A DNA stretch of 64,000 nucleotides from JBBQWT01 sp038210375 (GTDB lineage: Bacteria > Acidobacteriota > Terriglobia > Terriglobales > Acidobacteriaceae), in the NCBI GenBank assembly GCA_038210375.1, contig JBBQWT010000019.1:4187-68186 (forward strand). The letters run 5' to 3'. The stretch's first letter is position 1. Each line of letters starts with the position of its first letter. The translations under genes and the position numbers were made by a program. Below, in pieces: positions 41,044 to 50,373 of the stretch. Below the pieces are notes generated by a model. That model was not told where the DNA came from, searched no databases, and worked only from the letters and a program-made list of their open reading frames with translations.

Positions 41044-43272
41044 ATGAAACTTCCCTTCACCATGCCGCGATTCAGGCGCGCCAGCGAATTGATGGGCTGG
41101 GCATTTTTTGGATTGCTGGCTGCCGCCGCCGCTTTCGCGGGCATCATTTTTGGCCTGGTGCTGGTGTATTCCACCGACCTTCCGCAAGTCAGCGAGCTTG
41201 AGCATTACCGCCCCAGCGCCATCACCGAGATCTACGATGACAAGGGCAACGTCATCGGGACGTTCGCGATGCAGCGCCGCGTGGTCGTCACCTACGAGCA
41301 ATTTCCCAGGGTGCTGCGCGAAGCCATTATCTCCATCGAAGACAAGGATTTTGAAAAGCACTGGGGAGTCAACCTGTGGAGGGCGGGAGGCGCGGCCTAC
41401 CGCGACCTGGTTTCGGGCAAGAAGGTGCAGGGCGCTTCCACCCTGACGATGCAGCTTTCCCGCAACCTGTTTCTTTCGCCGGACCGCAATTTTGCCCGCA
41501 AGATCCAGGAGATCATGCTGGCCATCCAGATCGAGCGGCGCTTCACCAAGCCCCAGATTTTTGCCTTGTACGGCAACCAGATATACCTGGGCCACGGGGT
41601 GTACGGGTTTGAAGCCGGCGCGGAATATTATTTCAGCAAGCATGCCGAAGACCTGACCCTGCCGGAAGCGGCCACGCTGGCCGCGCTGCCCAAATCGCCA
41701 GGACAATATTCGCCCGTCACCAACCCCGAGCGCTCCCTCCGGCGGCGCAACCTGGTGATCGACGCCATGCTGGAAGATGGCAAGATCACCAGCGACGAAG
41801 CCACCACCGCCAAGAATTCGCCGATGCAGCTCAACGTGCAGCACACCTTGAATTCCATTGCGCCTTACTTCGTCGAAGAGATCAGGCAATACCTGGAGCG
41901 CACCTACGGCAGCGACGAGGTCCATCGCGGCGGCCTGCTGGTTTACACCACGCTGAACACCGAGATGCAGCGCGCCGCCAATCACGCCGTGCTCAGCGGC
42001 CTGGCCACTTACGAGCATCGCCATGGATGGCAGGGCAGGCTCAAGAATGTTCTGGCCTCCGGCCAGTCGATGGAAAAATACCAGCATCCGGACTGGAGCG
42101 CGGGACTGGAGGCCGGCGGATATTCCCACGTGCTGGTCACCAGCGTTTCCGCCAGCGGGGCCACGGTGAAGATGGGCCGCTACCAGGCGCTGATCCGCGA
42201 CCCCGGCTGGGTGCGGCGTCCGGTGAAATCGATTCTTCGCACCGGTGACATCGCTTACGTCAAAATCGTGAGGCTGGGAACACCGCCCAGCGCTGAAGTC
42301 GCACTGGAGCAGGATTCCGGCGCGCAAGGTTCGCTGATGGCAATGGATAACGCCACCGGAGACATCAAGGCCATGGTCGGCGGCCGTGATTTCGAGGAAT
42401 CAAAGTTCAACCGCGCTACCCAGGCCATGCGCCAGGTGGGCTCCGCGTTCAAGCCCTTCGTCTACACCGCTGCGGTTGATGAAGGCGCGCTGCCCGATGA
42501 CATCATTGTGGATGCCGCCACCACGTTTATTTCCGGCGGCCACCCCTACTCGCCGCACGATTACGACAATCGCTTCATGGGTCCCATCACCTTGCGGCGC
42601 GCCCTGGCGCAATCGCGCAACGTGCCGGCGGTGAAGCTGGCGGAGCGGGTGGGCATCCGCCGCGTGATCGACATGACCCACCGGTTCGGCATCACGTCGG
42701 ATATTCCACCTTACCTGCCCATAGCCCTGGGCTCGGCCGAGGTTTCATTGTTCGAAGCCACTGCCGCCTACGACGTGTTTCCCAATGACGGCATGCGCAT
42801 TGCCCCGCGCTACATCGTGAAAGTCACTGATCGCGATGGACACGTGCGCGAAGAGAACCTCAGCGAAGTGAAAGACGTCGTACGCCCGCGTACCGCGCGC
42901 ATCATGGTGGATCTGATGAAGGGAGTCGTACAAAGCGGCACCGCCACCAAGGCCCTGGAGCTCAATCACGCGGTGGCCGGCAAGACCGGCACCACTAACG
43001 ATTTTACCGACGCCTGGTTTATCGGCTTCTCGCCTTCCCTGACCTGCGGGGTGTGGGTGGGCTTTGACGAGAAGCGAACCCTGGGGAAAAGGGAATCCGG
43101 CGGGATGGCCGCACTGCCTTTGTGGGTGGACTTCATGAAGGTTGCCCTGGCCAAGCGCGATCCCAAGGAAGATTTTGCGGCTTCCCCCACGCCCGCCCCT
43201 CGAACCCTGAAAGCTTCCGCCCCGGTGGTGGAAGATATGGAAGAGCCCAACGCGGATAGTGAAAGCCATTGA
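41044..43272 (+). CDS. class A penicillin-binding protein (PBP1a type)
   Basis: 742 residues. Bifunctional peptidoglycan synthase: short cytosolic tail, one membrane segment (about 19-42), glycosyltransferase domain with the catalytic glutamate in SIEDKDFEKHWGV, then QGASTLTMQLSRNLFL, and a transpeptidase domain with the serine in GSAFKPFVYTAA (SxxK), SRN (SxN) and GKTGTTNDF (KTG). All catalytic motifs are complete. The C-terminus is short and proline-rich, without PASTA units; the next gene supplies PASTA domains and probably acts with it. The two genes overlap or abut. The S41 homologue lies 190 bases upstream. Confidence 0.96.
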   Translation: MKLPFTMPRFRRASELMGWAFFGLLAAAAAFAGIIFGLVLVYSTDLPQVSELEHYRPSAITEIYDDKGNVIGTFAMQRRVVVTYEQFPRVLREAIISIEDKDFEKHWGVNLWRAGGAAYRDLVSGKKVQGASTLTMQLSRNLFLSPDRNFARKIQEIMLAIQIERRFTKPQIFALYGNQIYLGHGVYGFEAGAEYYFSKHAEDLTLPEAATLAALPKSPGQYSPVTNPERSLRRRNLVIDAMLEDGKITSDEATTAKNSPMQLNVQHTLNSIAPYFVEEIRQYLERTYGSDEVHRGGLLVYTTLNTEMQRAANHAVLSGLATYEHRHGWQGRLKNVLASGQSMEKYQHPDWSAGLEAGGYSHVLVTSVSASGATVKMGRYQALIRDPGWVRRPVKSILRTGDIAYVKIVRLGTPPSAEVALEQDSGAQGSLMAMDNATGDIKAMVGGRDFEESKFNRATQAMRQVGSAFKPFVYTAAVDEGALPDDIIVDAATTFISGGHPYSPHDYDNRFMGPITLRRALAQSRNVPAVKLAERVGIRRVIDMTHRFGITSDIPPYLPIALGSAEVSLFEATAAYDVFPNDGMRIAPRYIVKVTDRDGHVREENLSEVKDVVRPRTARIMVDLMKGVVQSGTATKALELNHAVAGKTGTTNDFTDAWFIGFSPSLTCGVWVGFDEKRTLGKRESGGMAALPLWVDFMKVALAKRDPKEDFAASPTPAPRTLKASAPVVEDMEEPNADSESH

Positions 43273-43313
43273 ACCGCGATGACCCAGGCTGGAAAGAATC
43301 GGATGGAGAAGGA

Positions 43314-44438
43314 ATGACCGGCGACCGGCCTGATCCCGATGACTCAATCGCGGGGTCAATAGCAGAAGGCGCCGCCTTCGCGGGCGCCCCCAGTCAGTCC
43401 GAGCTGAGCGCGACTTCCGTGCGTGCCAGCAATAAGTCCGGCGAGGTGGCGGCGCCGCTCCCCAAAAAATACCCGGTAGAGCGGAAGCCCGGGAAGAAGC
43501 GGCCACTCTCCCACTTTCTGCTCATGGGCACAGTGCTGCTGCTGGTTGCGCTGGCTGCCGCATTGACCACCATGCGTTTCGCCATTCACGGGCGCGAAGT
43601 GATTGTTCCCAAATTGATTGGTATGAAGTTAAGAGACGCGCAGCTCGCCGCCGAAGGCTACGGCCTGTCACTGGTCATCGAAGACCATTTCTACAGCAGC
43701 GAAGTCCCGGAAGGCGGCATCGTATCGCAATTGCCGGCCGCAGGCTCTCTGGTGCGCCGGGGATGGCAGATTCGCGCCGCCCAAAGTCTGGGCATGCAGG
43801 GAGCCACGGTACCCAGCGTCGTAGGCCAAAGCCCGCGCGTAGCCGAGATCATTATCCGCCGCAGCGGCATGGACCTGGGAGAGGTGGCGACGGTGCACCT
43901 GCCCAATGCTCTCCCTGACCAGGTGCTGGCGCAGGATCCGCCGCCGGATGCCAAGAACCTGACCTCGCAAAAAATCAGCCTGCTGATTCCGGCGAACCCC
44001 GAGCCCAAGGCTTACGTGATGCCCTATTTGCTGGGAAGACATTTCAGCGACATTCGCGACGAGATTTCACAGGCGGGATTGAAAATCGGCAGGGTGGTCG
44101 ATCTGTCAGCGCCCATCGCGCCGCCTCCGCCCCCTCCGGTCTTCGTTCCCATGGGCGATCATTCCACCGCGGAAGCCACGGGCGGCTCAGTTTTCGGGGG
44201 CGCCGCAGGCGCAGCCCCTCCCGCAGCGCCCGAGGAAGCCTCTGCCCCCCGGCGCGCCGGGGCATCTCCCGACGAGATCAATCCCCTTGCGGTAGTGGTG
44301 CACCAGAGCCCGGGCCCAGGCCAGAAGGTCATGGCCAATGGGTCGATATTCCTCGATGTGGTCTCGCAGTTTCCCGCCGATAAACCGGAAGAGTCTAAGC
44401 CTGAGGACGTTAAACCGGCGAACGTGAATCCGAATTAG
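43314..44438 (+). CDS. membrane-anchored PASTA-domain protein
   Basis: 374 residues from the ATG at 43314 (GGAGAAGG upstream); an in-frame TTG at 43269 overlaps the PBP stop and is an alternative. A cytosolic, charged N-terminus of about 60 residues precedes one membrane segment (HFLLMGTVLLLVALAAAL). Three PASTA domains follow outside: VIVPKLIGMKLRDAQLAAEG, TVPSVVGQSPRVAEIIIRRS and YVMPYLLGRHFSDIRDEISQ. The last is interrupted by a proline- and alanine-rich insert. PASTA units bind muropeptides or beta-lactams, so a partner or sensor for the preceding PBP is inferred. There is no kinase domain. Confidence 0.9.
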   Translation: MTGDRPDPDDSIAGSIAEGAAFAGAPSQSELSATSVRASNKSGEVAAPLPKKYPVERKPGKKRPLSHFLLMGTVLLLVALAAALTTMRFAIHGREVIVPKLIGMKLRDAQLAAEGYGLSLVIEDHFYSSEVPEGGIVSQLPAAGSLVRRGWQIRAAQSLGMQGATVPSVVGQSPRVAEIIIRRSGMDLGEVATVHLPNALPDQVLAQDPPPDAKNLTSQKISLLIPANPEPKAYVMPYLLGRHFSDIRDEISQAGLKIGRVVDLSAPIAPPPPPPVFVPMGDHSTAEATGGSVFGGAAGAAPPAAPEEASAPRRAGASPDEINPLAVVVHQSPGPGQKVMANGSIFLDVVSQFPADKPEESKPEDVKPANVNPN

Positions 44439-44562
44439 CGGGATTTTGGTCAGAGCTGCTAGATCCTTCAAAAGAATCCCCATTCGTTTTAGTTGTCATT
44501 CTGACATTAGAGTTTATTAAACGCCGAAACAGTCTGTACCCAAGAAGAACTCTCAACTTTAG

Positions 44563-44611
44563 TTGTCATTCTGACGATCCCCGGATTTATCGGGGTGAGG
44601 AAGACCCCTAC
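44563..44611 (-). repeat. dispersed repeat, type A (copy 3)
   Basis: Begins TTGTCATTCTGACGATCCCC and runs through the hairpin into GGTGAGGAAGACCCCTAC. Pairs outward with the copy at 44786. Confidence 0.85.
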
Positions 44612-44785
44612 CGTTCCAGGAATATTTCCTCCTGTGGTTTTTGAACTCCCTCCCCGACAAGCCAGGCCCTGTTGCCGCGCAGATCGAAAGCGTTTCAGAA
44701 ACTTGAACTTTAAAATCTACCTTGGCAAAAATATCAATGGCATGGTTCAGGCAAACCATCACAAAGGGAGATATTTGTTGAACTG

Positions 44786-44834
44786 TAGGGGTTCTTCCTC
44801 ACCCCGGAGACGCTGGGGGTCGTCAGAATGACAA
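44786..44834 (+). repeat. dispersed repeat, type A (copy 4)
   Basis: TAGGGGTTCTTCCTCACCCC, hairpin, GTCGTCAGAATGACAAG. Sequence before it (GATATTTGTTGAACTG) also resembles that before the copy at 52983. Confidence 0.85.
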
Positions 44835-44930
44835 GTCCTGTGGAGGTCTTAGCGGGTCAGTTTTCTTATGCAACTTCTTGAGGTTTGGTTAGAAACAACA
44901 CCAGTGGCAAAAAAAACGCGAGGTTCTTCG

Positions 44931-45030
44931 CTCAAACAAGAAGCAAGAGCTCGCTCCAGAATGACAAGTTCATAGAGGGTTTTTGCTGCTTAGTTTTCCT
45001 ATGCAACTTCTTCAGGTCTTGCTGAAGAAC
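44931..45030 (-). repeat. dispersed repeat, type C (copy 3) with tail
   Basis: AGGTTCTTCGCTCAAACAAG, AAGCAAGAGC, CCAGAATGACAAG, then a tail with TATGCAACTTCTTCAGG. That tail motif also occurs at 44873-44886, so part of it is a direct repeat. Confidence 0.75.
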
Positions 45031-45065
45031 AACGGCAAGAACAAGAGAAAACGCAAGTGAGATTC

Positions 45066-46466
45066 TCAGGCCTGGCGCTCGATCAATGCGGCGAAGAAGC
45101 CATCACATGGATGCGTGCCGGGCAGGGTGGTAAGAAACTTTTCGCGCGCTAACGACGCCGGCTCCGGCCAGGTCAGTTCCCCTGAATCCTGCAAATTCTG
45201 CAGTTCGCCGCCACAATCCAAAATTAGATATTGGTTATTGGCGTGCGGCGCCAGGGCCAGGTCAATTACCTGCTGGTTTTCCTCCGGCTCCAGCGAGCAG
45301 GTGGAATACAGCACACGTCCGCCGGGCACGACTTGCTCTAATGCCGACCGCAGGATTGCCACCTGGCGACCTTGCAGATCATTCAAATCGGCGGGCGCCA
45401 GGCGCCATTTTATTTCGGGATTGCGCGCCAGGGTCCCCGTTCCCGAGCACGGTACATCGGCCAGCACTCGATCGAATCCCGCGGTCAAGGGAAGCGAGCG
45501 GGCATCGGCGGTAATGATCTGTATTGCCGCCGGAGTCTGACGTTCCCGCATGGCCCGTGCACGGTGGTGGTGCAGCTCGGTGGCTATGATCTTGGCTTGC
45601 GGCATCCTTGCCGCCAGCGCGGCCGACTTGTTTCCCGGGGCGGCGCAGCAATCGAGAATGCGGTTGCCCGTGCCCAACAGCAATGCCACCAATTGCGAGG
45701 CTTCGTCTTGAATGGCCACGCGGCCTTCGGTGAATGCTTTAGTTTCGCCTAAATCGCCGGAGATCACTCTTCGCGCTCCCCGCAACAGCAGTCCGGGCGC
45801 GAGCCGGATTCCTTCCGCAACCAGCTCAGCCTCTACCGCCTCGCCGCTTAAGCGCACCGCCGTCGTGGGGATGACCTGATTGCTGGCGCAGATGCGCGCG
45901 GTGGCGGCCAAACCGTAACTGGCGATCCAGCGCTCGACCAGCCATAGAGGATGCGCCAGTCTTTCCGCCAGCGCGGCGGCGGTTTCAGGCTGAGCGGCAA
46001 CATCCGCGGCAACCTCAGAGGCCCGAAAATCGGCTGCGCCGGAGTCGCCTGCAGAAACCATGCCTCCCGGGGCCGGCGGCGCGGCTGACAGCTTGCGCAG
46101 CACCGCGTTGGCGAAGGGAACCGCGGATCGCTTGCGCGCCCGCTTCACCATCTCCACACTCTCGTTGACGGCGGCCGATCGCGGCACGCGCGCCAGGAAC
46201 CGCAACTGATACGCGGCCAGGCGCAGGGCGACCAGCACCTCGACATCCATACGGGATACAGCCCTTCCCGCAGCCGCGCTGATCACCGCATCGAGCCACG
46301 ACCGCCAGCGCATCACTCCCATCACCAGCTCGGTGCAAAGCCGATGGTCAGCGGGGCTTAGCCCTGAAAGCCGGTCGGAATGCAGCAGATCCACCGCGTA
46401 AGAACTTTGCTCTTCAACTCGCAGGAGAACATCAAACGCAGCGGCGCGAGATGGAGTCACCGGCAT
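45066..46466 (-). CDS. rsmB: 16S rRNA (cytosine-967-C5)-methyltransferase RsmB
   Basis: 466 residues. An N-terminal NusB-like RNA-binding domain (about 1-145) is followed by a SAM-dependent methyltransferase: ILDCCAAPGNKSAALAARM (SAM-binding), ADVPCSGTGTLARNPE with the first catalytic cysteine region, and YSTCSLEPEENQQV with the second. The linker holds an Ala-rich variable segment. Its ATG directly follows the fmt stop (adjacent codons), so it is co-translated with fmt, as often seen for rsmB in many bacteria. Confidence 0.95.
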   Translation of the reverse strand: MPVTPSRAAAFDVLLRVEEQSSYAVDLLHSDRLSGLSPADHRLCTELVMGVMRWRSWLDAVISAAAGRAVSRMDVEVLVALRLAAYQLRFLARVPRSAAVNESVEMVKRARKRSAVPFANAVLRKLSAAPPAPGGMVSAGDSGAADFRASEVAADVAAQPETAAALAERLAHPLWLVERWIASYGLAATARICASNQVIPTTAVRLSGEAVEAELVAEGIRLAPGLLLRGARRVISGDLGETKAFTEGRVAIQDEASQLVALLLGTGNRILDCCAAPGNKSAALAARMPQAKIIATELHHHRARAMRERQTPAAIQIITADARSLPLTAGFDRVLADVPCSGTGTLARNPEIKWRLAPADLNDLQGRQVAILRSALEQVVPGGRVLYSTCSLEPEENQQVIDLALAPHANNQYLILDCGGELQNLQDSGELTWPEPASLAREKFLTTLPGTHPCDGFFAALIERQA

Positions 46467-47414
46467 CTAGGCGCCTGCCTGCTGCCCAAACACTTCACCG
46501 GCCTGCGGGCGATAGCCGGAAATAAACTGGATTGCCGTCATGCGGCGCTTGGCCGCCGGGTGCAGTTCCGCTATTTCAACCGCCGATCCGCCGCCGCAAC
46601 CCGCGAGCAGCCGACTACCATCGAGCGCGATTTCTCCCGGCGCAAGTGCCGGAGCGGTTTGCGCGGGACGGGCCTGCATCCACGCCAGTTGATTGCCGCG
46701 AAAACTTGTGTGCGCGCCCGGCCATGGCTGAAAACCGCGCAGGCGATTGCAAATCTCGACCGCGTCGCGCGCGAAGTCGATGCGGCCATCTTCCTTCCGC
46801 AGAATAGGAGCCAGCGTGGCTTGGGATGAATCCTGCGGAATCGGGCGCACGGTTCCTGATTCCAGGCCGCGCAGGGTCTCCACCATCAGGGCGGCGCCAA
46901 TTCCGGCCAGGCGCGGCCACAAGGTCACGCTGGTGTCGTCCTCGCGAATGGCTTCTGGTTGCTGCAACAACACCGGCCCGGTGTCGAGACCGGCATCGAT
47001 GCGCATGGTACTGACGCCGGTAACCGCGTCTCCGCCGGCGATCGACCACTGCACCGGCGCCGCGCCGCGATAGCGGGGCAGCAGAGATGCATGCAGATTG
47101 ATATTGCCGCGCGGCGGCAGCGCCAGCATCCAGCCGGGAATGATGCGGCCGTAGCCCACCACCACAATCGCCGCCGGCCGCAGCGATTCCAGCAGGCTTC
47201 TGAATTCCGGGTTATTTTTTATGCGTTCCGGCTGGGTCACGGGGAGGCCGTGGCGTAGCGCGGCCTGCTTCACCGGAGAGGCGGTCATGGTCATGCCGCG
47301 CCCGCTGGGCCGGTCGGGCTGGGTCACTACCAGCTTTAACGCGAAGCCGGTGGCCACCAGTTTTTCCAGGGTGGGGACGGCGAACTCCGGGGTCCCGCAG
47401 AAAATCAAATCCAT
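46467..47414 (-). CDS. fmt: methionyl-tRNA formyltransferase
   Basis: Formylates initiator Met-tRNA using 10-formyl-tetrahydrofolate. 315 residues from the ATG at 47414, which begins MDLIFCGTPEFAVPTL; an upstream in-frame start at 47441 adds nine residues. NLHASLLPRYRGAAPVQWSI carries the catalytic Asn-His block, and DTGPVLLQ with the Asp follows. The C-terminal OB-like domain is complete (GFQPWPGAHT). It lies between def and rsmB, 17 bases after def. Confidence 0.96.
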   Translation of the reverse strand: MDLIFCGTPEFAVPTLEKLVATGFALKLVVTQPDRPSGRGMTMTASPVKQAALRHGLPVTQPERIKNNPEFRSLLESLRPAAIVVVGYGRIIPGWMLALPPRGNINLHASLLPRYRGAAPVQWSIAGGDAVTGVSTMRIDAGLDTGPVLLQQPEAIREDDTSVTLWPRLAGIGAALMVETLRGLESGTVRPIPQDSSQATLAPILRKEDGRIDFARDAVEICNRLRGFQPWPGAHTSFRGNQLAWMQARPAQTAPALAPGEIALDGSRLLAGCGGGSAVEIAELHPAAKRRMTAIQFISGYRPQAGEVFGQQAGA

Positions 47415-47431
47415 ATTTCCCGCCGTGACCG

Positions 47432-47944
47432 CTAGATCCACTCGCCGGCGCTGGCCAGCTTCTTGATCCGGCGCTTGATGAGATCGCGCTTGAGCGCGCT
47501 GATGTGCGAGATAAAAAGCTTGCCGTTCAGATGATCGGTCTCGTGCAGAAAAGCGCGCGCCAGCAAGCCTTCCCCGGTGTGCTCAAAGAATTTTCCGTCA
47601 AGGTCCTGGGCGCGGACCGTGACCTTTTTGGCGCGGGTCACGGGCTCATGGAATTCGGGCAGACTTAGGCAGCCTTCCTTTTCTCTCTGCTTGCCTTCCT
47701 TGAGAATGATCTCGGGATTGACCAGCACCAGCTTCTTGAACGGCTTGTCTTTGGCGCCGATATCAACCACGGCGACGCGGCGGGCTATGCCGATCTGGGT
47801 GGCCGCCAGGCCCACACCGTGGGCGGCATACATCGAATCGAACATATCTTCCACAAGTTTTTCCAGCGCCTTGTCGAAGACGGTGACTGGCTCGGCTGGA
47901 ATTTCCAGCACCGACTCGCCGTATTTCACTATTGGGTGGATCAA
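47432..47944 (-). CDS. def: peptide deformylase
   Basis: Removes the formyl group from nascent N-terminal methionine; iron or zinc enzyme. 170 residues. All three motifs are present: GVGLAATQIG, EGCLSLPE with the metal-binding cysteine, and HETDHLNGKLF with the two histidines and catalytic glutamate (HExxH). C-terminal extension IKRRIKKLASAGEW is basic. First in def-fmt-rsmB on the minus strand, the usual bacterial order. Confidence 0.97.
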   Translation of the reverse strand: MIHPIVKYGESVLEIPAEPVTVFDKALEKLVEDMFDSMYAAHGVGLAATQIGIARRVAVVDIGAKDKPFKKLVLVNPEIILKEGKQREKEGCLSLPEFHEPVTRAKKVTVRAQDLDGKFFEHTGEGLLARAFLHETDHLNGKLFISHISALKRDLIKRRIKKLASAGEWI

Positions 47945-48083
47945 GCAACAGGCCTCAGGGATTGCGAATATACGTTTCGATGACTTTGCGCAAACTTAAA
48001 GCGGGACCAGGCTCGCCGGTTGGCGCGCCTTTACCAGTTTAACGGATTCGTATGCGCCCATTAGCGGGCGGCGCACGCCGGGC

Positions 48084-49265
48084 TCAAAAATTCCTGACCT
48101 GGGCGAGATAACTGTCGTAGTTGCGCCGGGTTTCAAGCATGGAATCGCCGCCAAACTTTTCCAGCGCACAACCCGCCAAGGTGAGCGCCACCATCGCCTC
48201 TCCGGCCACTCCCGCGGCGGGCACGACGCAAACGTCGCTGCGCTCGTATGCCGCCTTGACTGGCTCGCGAGTTTCAAAATTGACCGAAGCCAGCGGCCGG
48301 CGCAAGGTGGAGATGGGTTTGAGGTAACCGCGAACCAGGATATCCTGCCCGTTGGAGATGCCGCCCTCGATGCCGCCGGCATTATTGTGGGCGCGGGTAA
48401 ATCGGGTGAACGGCGCGGCGGATTCCTGGCCGGCATAGGCAATTTCATCGTGCACCGCTGAACCCATGGCGGTGGCGGAGGCGATTCCCGAACCGATTTC
48501 GACCGCTTTTACCGCCTGCAGTGACATGATGGCGGCGGCGAGCAGTCCGTCGAGTCGCTGGTCCCAGTTGGCATAAGCGCCCAGGCCGGGCGGAACGTTA
48601 TGCGCCACCACCTCAAAGATTCCGCCGACGGAATCGCCGGTCTTGAGCGCCGTATCCACCTCGGCCTTCATGCGTTGTTCGGCGGTGCCGTCGGCGCAGT
48701 TGAGCAAAACTTCCTTGCGGGCATACAGCTCCTGCAGTTGCGGCCACGCCGCGCCGGCTTCCGCGGCAGCGGCGCCCACGGCAATCACATGGCTGAGAAT
48801 TTCGATGCCAAGCTCGCGCAGGAACAGTTTGGCCAGCGCCCCGGCGGCGACGCGCGCGGCCAGCTCGCGCGCCGAGGCGCGCTCCAATATGTAGCGGGCT
48901 TCAGGGAAGTTGTATTTAATGGCGCCGGCAAGGTCGGCGTGTCCCGGCCGCGGAGAATCCACAGGCTTGTGTTTTTGCAGGTCCCCGGCATCGACCGGCA
49001 GCGCTTCCTGCCAATTTTTCCAGTCGCGATTTTCGAGCCGCACCGAAATGGGCGAGCCAATGGTGATCCCGTGGCGTACCCCGGAGAGAATGTGGGCGGC
49101 ATCGTGCTCAATCTTCATGCGGCCGCCGCGCCCGTAGCCCTGCTGCCGGCGCCACAGATCGCGATCGATAAATGCGGCATCGACGGGCACGCCCGCCGGC
49201 AAGCCGGAGACGATAGCGATCAGCGCTTCGCCATGGGATTCACCCGCGGTGCAGAATTTCAGCAT
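48084..49265 (-). CDS. aroC: chorismate synthase
   Basis: Last shikimate-pathway step: EPSP to chorismate, using reduced flavin. 393 residues from the ATG at 49265, which begins MLKFCTAGESHGEALIAIVS; the frame is open further but unconserved. Signature motifs: GESHGE, GRGGRMKIE, PRPGHADLAGAIKYN, RASARELAARVAAGALAK (family usually ARET; here AREL) and GGIEGGISNGQDI near the end. It precedes def by about 140 bases on the same strand; upstream, on the opposite strand, is ridA. Confidence 0.96.
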   Translation of the reverse strand: MLKFCTAGESHGEALIAIVSGLPAGVPVDAAFIDRDLWRRQQGYGRGGRMKIEHDAAHILSGVRHGITIGSPISVRLENRDWKNWQEALPVDAGDLQKHKPVDSPRPGHADLAGAIKYNFPEARYILERASARELAARVAAGALAKLFLRELGIEILSHVIAVGAAAAEAGAAWPQLQELYARKEVLLNCADGTAEQRMKAEVDTALKTGDSVGGIFEVVAHNVPPGLGAYANWDQRLDGLLAAAIMSLQAVKAVEIGSGIASATAMGSAVHDEIAYAGQESAAPFTRFTRAHNNAGGIEGGISNGQDILVRGYLKPISTLRRPLASVNFETREPVKAAYERSDVCVVPAAGVAGEAMVALTLAGCALEKFGGDSMLETRRNYDSYLAQVRNF

Positions 49266-49371
49266 GGAAGTCGATTGTAGCAACCTCCGATTGCAGCGGA
49301 GTTCCCAACCAAGGCTGAACTCTGTTCCAGGCAGGCCACCTAGTAAGATGTTTTTATCTACCGGAGGAACA

Positions 49372-49752
49372 ATGAGAGAAGTAATCGCAACCACCAACGC
49401 CCCGCAAGCCATCGGGCCCTATTCCCAGGCAATCAAAGCCAACGGTTTTGTTTTTGTTTCCGGCCAGGTCGCCTTCGACCCGCAAACCGGAAAAATCAAA
49501 GAAGGCGGAATCGCAGAACAGACCGAGCAAGTACTGAAAAACCTTGCCGCAATTCTGGAAGCGGCCGGCACCAATCTCGCCAAGACCGTTAAGGCCGGTG
49601 TGTTCCTCAAGGATATGGGTGACTTCCCGGTGATGAACGAGGTTTACGCCCGTCACTTCGCATCCGGCCCGCCACCCGCCCGCAGCACCATCGAAGCCGC
49701 GCGCCTGCCCCGGGATGTGCAGGTCGAGATCGACATCATTGCCCTGGCTTGA
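49372..49752 (+). CDS. ridA: RidA family enamine/imine deaminase
   Basis: 126 residues. Removes reactive enamine/imine intermediates made by PLP enzymes. Typical pattern: ATTNAPQAIGPYSQAIKANG, FVSGQVAFDPQTG, and the C-terminal GPPPARSTIEAARLPRDVQV with the substrate-binding arginine, then EIDIIALA. Start at 49372 is marked by CGGAGGAAC just upstream; the frame is open 120 bases further but that part is unconserved. It is divergent from aroC and converges with the DoxX-like gene. Confidence 0.95.
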   Translation: MREVIATTNAPQAIGPYSQAIKANGFVFVSGQVAFDPQTGKIKEGGIAEQTEQVLKNLAAILEAAGTNLAKTVKAGVFLKDMGDFPVMNEVYARHFASGPPPARSTIEAARLPRDVQVEIDIIALA

Positions 49753-49788
49753 ACCAGCGGGTACTTCGGTGGTGGGTCAGCCCGCAGT

Positions 49789-50160
49789 TCAGAAGATCGG
49801 CTGCAGGAACATCCGGCCATACGCGACGAATGCCATGAGGAGGCCCAGCACGCCGCTCATGATGATGGGCGTGGTCTCGCGGTACTTGGCGTGCACCCCG
49901 ACGAACACGACGCTCTCGATCGCGAGGATCGTGGCGGCTACCACCGTGAGCGCCGGGTGCCAGTGGAAGGCGGAGGGGACGACAAGTCCGACCGCGCAGA
50001 CGAGTTCGAGGATGCCGAGGGCCATCCACGCTTCCCGCGGCAACGCACTAAACGACTTGACGTCCCCGCTTATCTTGTCGAACATGAAGCCCTTCATGAC
50101 GCCCGACGCTACGTACAGGAGCGCCGCGAGGACCTGCAGGACCCACAACATGATGTTCAT
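49789..50160 (-). CDS. DoxX-like small membrane protein
   Basis: 123 residues, four membrane segments. MNIMLWVLQVLAALLYVASG then MKGFMFDKISGDVKSFSALP and LGILELVCAVGLVVPS are typical of DoxX-like/DUF4345-type proteins. These are linked to quinone-dependent redox or thiosulfate oxidation in some species; no function is proven here. The start at 50160 begins the first hydrophobic segment; GGAGGCACAAG sits upstream on the coding strand. It is a single gene. Confidence 0.85.
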   Translation of the reverse strand: MNIMLWVLQVLAALLYVASGVMKGFMFDKISGDVKSFSALPREAWMALGILELVCAVGLVVPSAFHWHPALTVVAATILAIESVVFVGVHAKYRETTPIIMSGVLGLLMAFVAYGRMFLQPIF

Positions 50161-50373
50161 CTTGTGCCTCCGGGAAAACCTTGAATCCGCGCTACAAGGC
50201 AATTTACATCAGTGGCCAACCTAGGTCGAGGAGAGTTAATCGGCCGGATTCAATCGATGATAATTTGGGTGGGCTACTTTGGGTCGGCGGGAGCTTGGCG
50301 GGCGTTCGCGTGTGGATTTTAGCGACGTAGTTGCCCTGTCGGAGTCATACGAGCGGCTGGGAGAAAGTGCGGC

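Larger units (their letters stand above)
44439..45065. other. 627-base repeat-filled intergenic region
   Basis: It contains repeat copies at 44563-44611, 44786-44834 and 44931-45030, plus a partial end at 44491-44506 (AGTTGTCATTCTGACA). No gene was recognised. Confidence 0.7.

Noticed and set aside
41044..44438. PASTA domains as part of a serine/threonine kinase or of the PBP itself
   Set aside because: The PBP stop at 43272 is clear and the PASTA gene carries no kinase motif; they are two neighbouring genes.
44439..45065. Possible CRISPR-like array because of several repeats close together
   Set aside because: The units differ in orientation and spacing and are imperfect, with no regular spacers and no cas genes; they are dispersed repeats.
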